Source: Verrucomicrobiota bacterium
GTDB taxonomy: Bacteria; Verrucomicrobiota; Verrucomicrobiia; Limisphaerales; JADJPG01
DNA: 29,097 nucleotides
NCBI GenBank assembly: GCA_016713365.1
Contig: JADJPG010000084.1
Coordinates: 1 to 29,097, forward strand
Direction of reading: 5' to 3'
The position numbers were made by a program, and so were the translations under genes. Positions 1 to 6,800 of this stretch are shown here, piece by piece. The stretch's first letter is position 1; every line of letters starts with the position of its first letter. Below the pieces are notes generated by a model, which was not told where the DNA came from, searched no databases, and was given only the letters and a program-made list of their open reading frames with translations.

Positions 1-127
1 CATTCGGTGACGGAAGCGGCTCCGAAAGGGGCGTCGGTGCTGGCCAGAGAATCGCCGCGCCAAGGATGGTCGCAAAAATACATGACATCCAGACGACGCG
101 ACGTTTTGTGAATAATCCCGGTGGCAT
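1..127 (-). CDS. Partial secreted or membrane protein, N-terminus only
   Basis: Reading the minus strand from an ATG at 127 gives an open frame of 42 codons that runs off the left edge. It starts MPPGLFTKRR and continues into a hydrophobic stretch (about residues 11-30, VVWMSCIFATILGAAILWPA), followed by a proline/serine-rich segment. A basic n-region followed by a hydrophobic core is what a signal peptide or a single membrane anchor looks like. A second in-frame ATG lies at residue 14. The gene is divergent from the cytochrome/FGE gene, with 59 bp between start codons if that gene starts at 187. Its function cannot be told because the body of the protein lies outside the window. A competing minus frame from 83 is also open but has no hydrophobic segment, so I prefer this one. 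Confidence is moderate because only 127 bp are visible. Confidence 0.45.
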   Translation of the reverse strand, partial: MPPGLFTKRRVVWMSCIFATILGAAILWPAPTPLSEPLPSPN

Positions 128-139
128 ACGTCCAACAGA

Positions 140-145
140 TTGACA
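140..145 (+). promoter_or_regulatory. Candidate -35 box of the cytochrome/FGE gene
   Basis: A perfect TTGACA lies 42 bp upstream of the chosen start at 187, in the divergent intergenic gap. At the usual 16-18 bp spacing the -10 position reads only AACAGT-like sequence, so this is at best a half-match to a sigma-70 promoter. It is listed because the gap is short and this is its only hexamer of this quality. Confidence 0.25.
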
Positions 146-186
146 ATGATTCGGGCACCGTCAACAGTGTCGCCCTTGTTTTCTGT

Positions 187-1911
187 ATGAGCTTAACTCT
201 GCCACGTTCCATCTCGGCCGGTCTGCTGTCGATTTTCGTCGCGCTGCCCGGTGTTGCCGCTGACAAGATTGATTTCGCCCTCGATGTGAAGCCGGTGCTG
301 GAGGCTACTTGCCTCAGCTGCCATGGCCCTGAGAAACCCAAGGGCGGATTGCAGTTAATGACTCGCGCCCTCGCGCTAAAGGGCGGCGACAATGGAACGG
401 CGCTGGTCGCCGGAAAGCCGACGGACAGCCCGATTTATTCCACCACGATTCTGCCGCCGGACCACGACAACATCATGCCGCCGAAGGGCGATCCGCTGAA
501 CAAGGCGCAGACGGAAGCGTTGCGGAAATGGATTGAACAGGGCGCGGAATGGCCGGAGAACATCAAGCTGGAGAAGACGGCTCGAGTGGATTTCGTGAAG
601 GACATTCAGCCGATCTTCGAATTGAACTGCGTGGCCTGCCATCGCGACGGGCACGACAAGGGCAATCTCCGGATGGACGAGCGCGAGTTCGCATTCAAGG
701 GCGGCGATGACGGCGCGGGGATCGTTCCGTTCCGCCCGAAGCTGAGTCCCATCTACACCACCACGGCATTGCCGGCGGATCACGACGACTTGATGCCGCC
801 CGCGAAAAAAGGCGGCCCGATGGCGAAGGAGAAGATCGAGCTGATCGCGAAGTGGATCGAGCAGGGTGCCGTGTGGCCGGATGGCGTGAAACTGACGGCG
901 AAGAAGGCGGACGAAATCCCGGGCGGCGACGAACTCGCGACGGTCACGGGCATTTACAAGAAGATCATGGCGAACCTGAAGGAGAAATCCGCGGGAGACA
1001 TGAAGGCTTACACCAACAACATTCCCGGCACGACGGTGACTTACTCGGCGGTGCCGATTCCCGCGGGAGAGTTTCTGATGGGCAGTCCCGCCACGGAGAA
1101 AGGTCGCAAGGCCGACGAAGGTCCGCAGCACAAGGTGAAGATCTCGCCGTTCTGGATGGGCCGCACCGAGGTGACTTGGAACGAATACGAGCTCTTCATG
1201 TATCCCGACCAGGAGAAGGCGCTCACGGTCGACACCAACAGCCCGTACCTCGACAAGGCGTCTGACGCCGTGAGTCGTCCGACCAAGCCGTATGTGGAAA
1301 TGAGCTTCGGCATGGGCAAGGGCGAGTATCCGGCGATCAGCATGACGCAGCACGCGGCGAACAAGTATTGTCAGTGGCTCAGCGCGAAGACGGGGCATTT
1401 CTATCGTCTCCCGACGGAAGCGGAATGGGAATACGCGGCGCGCGCCGGTTCCACCACGACCTACTTCTTTGGCGAGGACGGATCGCAGATGAAAAACTAC
1501 GCGTGGTATGCGGCGAACAGCGATTTCAAGTATCAGAAGACCGGGCGCAAGAAACCGAATCCGTGGGGTCTCTACGACATCTACGGCAACGTGATGGAAT
1601 GGTGCATGGACCAGTATGACGCGAACACCTATGCGAATCCGCCCGGCACCGATTCCTGGGTCAAATCGACCAAACCCTATCCGCACGTCGCCCGTGGCGG
1701 CCATTGGGATGATGAGGATTTGAGCATGCTGCGCAGCGCTTCCCGGCGTTTCTCCGACCGGGCGTGGAAGCAACAGGATCCGCAGTTGCCCAAGAGCATC
1801 TGGTATCACACGGACGCGCAGGGCTTGGGATTCCGCGTCGTGCGACCGCTGGTCGTTCCGCCGCCGGAAGAACTGCTCAAGATCTGGAACAACGGCGTGG
1901 AGAAGGATTGA
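187..1911 (+). CDS. Secreted Planctomycete-type di-cytochrome c / FGE-sulfatase-domain fusion protein
   Basis: The product is 574 residues with a signal peptide (about 1-25, ending PGVAA). Two Planctomycete-type cytochrome c domains follow. Heme motif CLSCH is at 42-46 with a candidate axial Met at 97 (DNIMPP); CVACH is at 148-152 with Met203 (DDLMPP). Residues about 289-553 form a formylglycine-generating-enzyme/sulfatase-modifying-factor domain: IPAGEFLMGS, RLPTEAEWEYAARAG, GLYDIYGNVMEWC, a GG motif and LGFRVVRP. The paired catalytic cysteines of true FGE are not present after the GG motif (HWDDEDLSMLRSASR), so this is probably a lectin-fold or binding version rather than a sulfatase activator. 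Its role is likely periplasmic electron transfer coupled to substrate recognition, as in PVC polysaccharide or sulfatase loci, but the substrate is unknown. The frame is open from a GTG at 121; ATG 187 is chosen because it begins the signal peptide and avoids overlap with the divergent gene. No clear ribosome-binding site is visible. Confidence 0.88.
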   Translation: MSLTLPRSISAGLLSIFVALPGVAADKIDFALDVKPVLEATCLSCHGPEKPKGGLQLMTRALALKGGDNGTALVAGKPTDSPIYSTTILPPDHDNIMPPKGDPLNKAQTEALRKWIEQGAEWPENIKLEKTARVDFVKDIQPIFELNCVACHRDGHDKGNLRMDEREFAFKGGDDGAGIVPFRPKLSPIYTTTALPADHDDLMPPAKKGGPMAKEKIELIAKWIEQGAVWPDGVKLTAKKADEIPGGDELATVTGIYKKIMANLKEKSAGDMKAYTNNIPGTTVTYSAVPIPAGEFLMGSPATEKGRKADEGPQHKVKISPFWMGRTEVTWNEYELFMYPDQEKALTVDTNSPYLDKASDAVSRPTKPYVEMSFGMGKGEYPAISMTQHAANKYCQWLSAKTGHFYRLPTEAEWEYAARAGSTTTYFFGEDGSQMKNYAWYAANSDFKYQKTGRKKPNPWGLYDIYGNVMEWCMDQYDANTYANPPGTDSWVKSTKPYPHVARGGHWDDEDLSMLRSASRRFSDRAWKQQDPQLPKSIWYHTDAQGLGFRVVRPLVVPPPEELLKIWNNGVEKD

Positions 1912-1931
1912 TCGCGTGATGCTTCACGCGA
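1912..1931 (+). terminator. Hairpin immediately after the cytochrome/FGE stop codon
   Basis: TCGCGTGA and TCACGCGA form a perfect 8-bp stem around the tetraloop TGCT, starting one base after the stop codon. No T-run follows (ATCGTTCGCCC), so it is not a canonical intrinsic terminator. It may be a Rho-assisted or stabilising 3' hairpin, or an attenuator ahead of the MFS gene 32 bp downstream. Confidence 0.4.
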
Positions 1932-1962
1932 ATCGTTCGCCCATTTCCTCCAGCGTCGCGCC

Positions 1963-3243
1963 ATGAGAAAGCCGAGCCTGCTCGTCATCTTCCTGACGGT
2001 CTTCATCGACCTCGTCGGGTTCGGCATCGTCCTCCCGCTGCTGCCCATCTACAGCGACACCTTTGGAGCCAGCGGCCTCATGGTTGGCGTGATCATGGCC
2101 AGCTTCTCGGCCATGCAGTTTCTTTTCGCGCCAATTTGGGGACGTCTGTCGGATCGAATCGGACGTCGCCCGGTCTTGCTGGTCAGCACGGCGGGCGCAG
2201 CGATCAGCTACGCGGTTTTCGGCTACGGCTCCACTCTCGCCGGCAATACCGCGCTCATGGTGCTGTTGCTCTCCCGCATGGTCGCCGGCATTTGCGGTGC
2301 AAACATCACCGTTGCCCAAGCCTACATCGCCGATATCACGCCGCCCGAGCAGCGTTCGAAGCGCATGGGGTTGATTGGAATGGCGTTTGGCCTGGGATTC
2401 ATCTTCGGTCCGATCATCGGCGGCATCGCTGCCAAGCACCTCGGCGTTTCCGGACCCGGATATGCGGCGGCAGCGCTCTGCGCGGCGAATTTCTTTCTCG
2501 CGCTCGCGCGATTGCCCGAGAGCCGGCAGCTGAACTCCACACCGGCCAGCCAGCGTCCGCGGTTCGCTCAATGGGCGCACGTGATGAAGCAACCCACGGT
2601 GGGCTCGCTCGTGGTTATCTTCTTTCTCGCAACGTTTTGCTTCACCTGCTTTGAAACGACGCTCGGTCTCATGGTCGGTGCGAACTTCGGTCTCGATCTC
2701 AAATCCGGGAAGGACGCGGGCACCGTCACCGCGCTGTTTGCCTTCTGCGGCATCGTCGGCGCTTTTGTGCAGGGCGGTCCTGTCGGCAAACTGGTCAAGA
2801 AGATGGGCGAGCCAAAGTTGATTGTGATCAGCCTCATCTTTGTCGCCATCAGCCTGGCGCCGATTCCGTTCATTCACGGCAAGGGTGGCTTGAGCTGGGG
2901 CGTGTTGCTGAAGCCGGAAGGATTACCTTGGATTGCGTTGCTGGTCGCACTGGCGTTGCTGGCCATCGGATCCGGGCTCACGCGTCCGCCGCTCTTCGGC
3001 ATGCTCAGCATCTTGACGCCGGAGCATGAACAGGGAGCGACCCTCGGAGTTGCGCAAAGTGCGGGCAGTCTCGCGCGCATTCTCGGACCGATCTTCGCGG
3101 GTGGTTTGTTTCACATTCACCCGACCTGGCCCTACGTGGCCTGCGCAGCGATCGCGTTGTTGACCGGCCTGGTGGCGGCGACCCGTTTGATGAAATCCGA
3201 GCCGGCCCTCCAGGCGGCAAAAGCTCGTCACGCGACGGTTTGA
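1963..3243 (+). CDS. MFS efflux permease, DHA1 family, Tet(TCR)-like
   Basis: This is a 426-residue inner-membrane transporter expected to have 12 transmembrane helices. Helix 1 carries FIDLVGFGIVLPLLP (about 14-28), typical of the tetracycline-resistance branch, including an acidic residue at Asp16. Motif A is GRLSDRIGRRP at 60-70, a motif-B-like arginine is at 105 in LLSRMVAGICGANI, and the antiporter motif C is GLGFIFGPIIGG at 143-154. A motif-A-like repeat at the start of the second half (VGKLVKKMGEPK) supports a complete protein. The family exports drugs in exchange for protons; the actual substrate cannot be deduced, and tetracycline is only one option. It starts 51 bp after the upstream gene, beyond a hairpin, and converges on the SugE-like gene with 24 bp between the stops. 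No Shine-Dalgarno sequence is evident before the ATG. Confidence 0.9.
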   Translation: MRKPSLLVIFLTVFIDLVGFGIVLPLLPIYSDTFGASGLMVGVIMASFSAMQFLFAPIWGRLSDRIGRRPVLLVSTAGAAISYAVFGYGSTLAGNTALMVLLLSRMVAGICGANITVAQAYIADITPPEQRSKRMGLIGMAFGLGFIFGPIIGGIAAKHLGVSGPGYAAAALCAANFFLALARLPESRQLNSTPASQRPRFAQWAHVMKQPTVGSLVVIFFLATFCFTCFETTLGLMVGANFGLDLKSGKDAGTVTALFAFCGIVGAFVQGGPVGKLVKKMGEPKLIVISLIFVAISLAPIPFIHGKGGLSWGVLLKPEGLPWIALLVALALLAIGSGLTRPPLFGMLSILTPEHEQGATLGVAQSAGSLARILGPIFAGGLFHIHPTWPYVACAAIALLTGLVAATRLMKSEPALQAAKARHATV

Positions 3244-3261
3244 TCGACCTGAACCGTTCGC
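3232..3261. terminator. Imperfect hairpin between convergent efflux genes
   Basis: GCGACGGTT (3232-3240) pairs with AACCGTTCGC (3252-3261) as a 9-bp stem with one bulged T and an 11-nt loop. It covers the end of the MFS gene and the gap before the SMR stop codon, so it could serve both converging transcripts. The T-tract is weak. Confidence 0.3.
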
Positions 3262-3267
3262 CGGAGT

Positions 3268-3594
3268 TTACTTTCCCTCCGTTCCGATAATCTTCAGTCC
3301 GGCGATTCCAGCGACGATCAACGTCAGGCAGACGATCCGTCCAGCCTCGCGAGGTTCACCATAAAGTGCCATGCCCAGAATCGCCGTGCCGACGGCGCCG
3401 ATGCCGGTCCACACCGCGTAGCCGGTCCCGATCGGAATCGTTTTCAGCGCGAGTGACAGGAAGAAGAAGCTCACGCCCATGCAGGCGATGGTGCCGATGC
3501 TGGGCCAGAGGCGCGTGAAGCCTTGGGTGGATTTCAAGCCGATTGCCCACCCGACTTCGAGCAGGCCGGCGATGAGGAGATAAAGCCAGTCCAT
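3268..3594 (-). CDS. sugE: SMR family guanidinium exporter, SugE/Gdx type
   Basis: This is a 108-residue protein with four transmembrane helices, the normal length for the small multidrug resistance family. It follows E. coli SugE closely: the N-terminus AGLLEVGWAIGLK and the central AVWTGIGAVG are hallmarks of the SugE/Gdx branch rather than EmrE. Residues known to shape the Gdx binding site are visible at matching positions: Glu13 (proton and substrate binding), Trp16, Ser42, Tyr59 and Trp62. The protein works as a dual-topology dimer in the inner membrane and should export guanidinium or small guanidinyl compounds in exchange for protons, rather than broad quaternary ammonium drugs. I looked upstream (3595-3868, minus strand) for the ykkC/guanidine riboswitches that often control such genes and could not recognise one. 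The start is the ATG at 3594; no Shine-Dalgarno sequence is obvious. Confidence 0.92.
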   Translation of the reverse strand: MDWLYLLIAGLLEVGWAIGLKSTQGFTRLWPSIGTIACMGVSFFFLSLALKTIPIGTGYAVWTGIGAVGTAILGMALYGEPREAGRIVCLTLIVAGIAGLKIIGTEGK

Positions 3595-3868
3595 AGTGTT
3601 TTGTTGCCACCGTTGATCATTTCCTGTCGTTGACCTTGGAAACAGTTGTTGCCGATCTCGCTTCGCTGCGCAAATACGATCGAGCCTCGGGTGAATCTGC
3701 CGATGGAAGTTCGTGATGGCGACGGCATGGGCATTGAAACACTTTCGTAAAAACCTGGCAAATCGGCTCGCCGCAGGCGGCCCCTCCTGTCATCCTCCGT
3801 TCTCAAGCTCGGGAAAGAGTCTTCCAACGAGCCGGAGAATATAGTGATGCCCGGCCTCTTCTAGCAAC
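3595..3868. other. Divergent intergenic region between sugE-like and OmpA-type genes
   Basis: This 274-bp gap must hold promoters for both directions. On the plus strand a TTGAAA hexamer lies at 3734-3739, but no good -10 is found at the expected distance. On the minus strand a small GCCG/CGGC hairpin is present near 3775. I see no tRNA, riboswitch consensus or convincing open frame. Short frames here lack any recognisable family and are treated as chance. Confidence 0.4.
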
Positions 3869-6800
3869 ATGTCAAAGCGCTGCAGCGTAGGGACGAGATC
3901 TGCGTGGGCCGCACTCCCGTGGTGGGTGTGTTTGCTCGTGCTCGTTTTCGCTCCGGCGCTGGTCGCGGCGGAGTTAAAAGTCATCGACCTCCAACCGACA
4001 GCTGCGAGCAACACGTGGCGGTTGCGATGGAGCAGCGTTCCCGGGACCGACTATCAGGTGCAGCGTGCGGTGGGCGATCAATTCAACACATCGGGCACCA
4101 ACGGCTGGTTGCCGATTCTCACCGTTCGCGCCACCAACACGATCACCACCGCGGAGGATTCCGGTGGTCCCGGCCTTCGCCAGCGGTTCTACCGGGTGGT
4201 CCAGCTCGCGCGCGAACTCAGCCTGCGCATTCTCGATCTGAAACTCGTCGGAGCCACGAATGTCTGGCGTCTCCGTTGGAACAGCAGTCCGGGCGTGGAT
4301 TATCAAGTGCAGCGGGCGAAGGATGATCAGCTTCAGTCCGTGCTCACCAATGGCTGGGTGCCGGTGCTTTCCGTGAGGGCCAGCAGCGATGTCACCAGCG
4401 CAGATGACGCCGCGGGGGCTGGAGTTCGCCAGCGATTCTATCGCGTCGTGCAATTGACCAACGAACAATCGCTTGTCGTTTCGCCGATTGATCCAGGCGG
4501 CATCGGCGGTGGTGGTTCCGGCGGGACGACCCTGCGCATCATCACCGGCGGCACGCAGACGGTCAGCAGCGTCGTCTTTCTCGATCAGGGCAATGTCATT
4601 GATGACGCCACGCCGGGTATCGACGGCTCGTGGAGCTTGAATCTGCCTGGAGCCGAGACGGAGCCGCGCATCCGCCAAATTACCGCGCGCGTGACTACCG
4701 TCGAAGGCACGGTGGTGGACACGCCGGCCGTTTCGTTCCTCGAAGCAGACACGTCGAAGTTTGTTCCGGTGAATGAGGACGGCTCGCCGGGCTACGGCCA
4801 GTTTGTGACTGTGGAACCGGACGGCGCGCTCGGACGATTTCTCTTCTACCCGGAAGGCCTCGGAGACGCCGCGCGCAGCACCGGGGCGCATTTCGAATTT
4901 CCGGCTGGTGCGACGTTGAAAACGCTCATCGGCTCCGTCGGATTCGAATTCTCCTCCGCGAGATTCTTCCGCGGGCACAGCGATCGGTCGCCCATCGAAG
5001 CCGGTGGCGGAACGCACACTCTGGATTTCGCGGGTGTCGGCGCAGAGGACGTGGCCGACGCGCTCGGGTTGAACAGCTCCGTCCCGCTCTCACTGCTTTG
5101 GAACGGGCTGCCGCTGGAATGGCGCGACGGCGCGTTGGGCGAGAACGGCTGGGCGGCGCTGCTGGTGCGTCCGCCCTTCGGTGATTTCCTCCTGCCCGAT
5201 ACGCAGGAATGCGCGCTGGTCAGCTTCGACACGAAGACCGGCGACCCGACGCTCATCGTTTGTTACCACGGAGACTGGTCGCCGTTTGAGAATGGGCCGC
5301 GGTTCCGCATCCCGCGCGCGGAGCCGCTGAAGATCTATCTGAGTTGGAGTGGCAAGCTTGCCGCACACGGAACGGTCGATGCGACATTCCCGGACGGCGC
5401 GACGCTGCGCGGGAGCGTGGCTTGGCGTGAGCCGAATTTCGAAGTCCGCTTCCAGGGCCGCAACATCGTCATTCCCGCGCTGGCTTCCTTGAAACGGGCG
5501 CTGCCGTCGAATCCCGAACTCTGCCTGCCCGCCGGTAACTCCCCCGCTGAACTCGACGCTGCGGCGCTATGCCTGACGAGCATCCGCGACACCTTCCGCG
5601 CCCTCGCGATGGGCGGCGTCTCGGAGGTCGGCCTGACTTTGGGTGACGCGGTCGCGCCGCTGGGTGAGCCGGTCGATTCCGTGGGCGTGGCCCTCGGCGC
5701 ATGGGCATCGCGCCTCGCAAGCTGGGCGGCGGATCGCGCCGGGCAGACGCTGGACGCGGAGATGGTCGGCGATTTGCAGAAGGTGGTTCTCAACGCGGCG
5801 AAGACCGGAGAGTCCGCGCATGATCTGCCATCCGTGCTCAAGCTGTTGCGCGACGTGATGGTGCTGCGTCAGCATCGCGACGCGCCGGTTGGCAATGGCG
5901 GTGGCGCCGATGAATTGCGCGCGCGCATTGACGAGGCGGAGAGCCGGTTGCTGGCGGCGGCGGAACGCGTGATCCAAGGAACCGGTGGTTTCGAGGCGTC
6001 GCCGGAGTTTTCCGAAATCGTGCGGTTACTCGGTTCCGCGACGGCCTTGGAGACAACTGGCGGCGGTGGCATCGGAGCCGCAGGCGGAGGTTCGAGCCGG
6101 CTTCAACAAGTGATTGCCGCGGCCAAGGCGAAGATAGGTCCGAAGTTTGGCGGGCGCGTCGTTCTGGCGGCGAATAATCAAGGGCTGGGCATTCTTTCGT
6201 CCCGCGAACTGCTCAACTTTCTGGAGGAGCTGGCGGTTTATTTCGAGTTGCTGGGCACACCGGGCGGCACCGTGCCTCCGGGCGCGCCCACGGCGCAGCA
6301 GGTCATCCAGGCAGCGCAACACATCCGGACGCATTTTGCCACGGCGAGCGACACCGTCGCCGGCGGCGCAAACGCTTCGGCGGATTACTTCAAGCTGCGC
6401 GAGGTGTTGCAGGAGCGGACGAGGTTCTTTGTCCTGAACGATCGGCTGGGGCTCAAGCTTTCGAGCACGGATGGTGGATTCTTTTTTCAAACCGGCGGCC
6501 TGGTTCAGAACCTCGTGGAGCAGTTCAAAAATCTTCCTGTCGCGGGCAAGAGCCGGGCGTGCCGGGATTTGGAATTCGTCTCCGCGCTGATCGCGCACAC
6601 GTCCGACAACGGCGCGGGCGCCAGCATCAGCGAGGCGGACGCGCTGGTGCAGAACTGCAATGCGCTCACGGCGGACGCGCTGGCCGCCGCATCGAAGGCG
6701 GCTCGCTGTGATGATCTGGCGCAGGCGTTGATGAAGGCGGGCTTCACGATTGCCCGGCGCGATCCGGCGCAGGAGGGCGTGGCGTTTCCCAATGTCACCG

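Noticed and set aside
121..186. GTG at 121 as start of the cytochrome/FGE gene
   Set aside because: The extra 22 residues are polar and would bury the signal peptide, and it would overlap the divergent partial gene.
376..1809. 477-codon minus-strand frame opposite the cytochrome/FGE gene
   Set aside because: Arg/His/Val-rich composition with no motif; a mirror of GC-rich third codon positions of the real plus-strand gene.
187..1911. Active formylglycine-generating enzyme
   Set aside because: The catalytic cysteine pair after the GG motif is absent and no sulfatase gene lies in the window.
3595..3868. Possible guanidine riboswitch upstream of sugE
   Set aside because: No ykkC-like conserved blocks or paired ACGR-loop hairpins could be found by eye.
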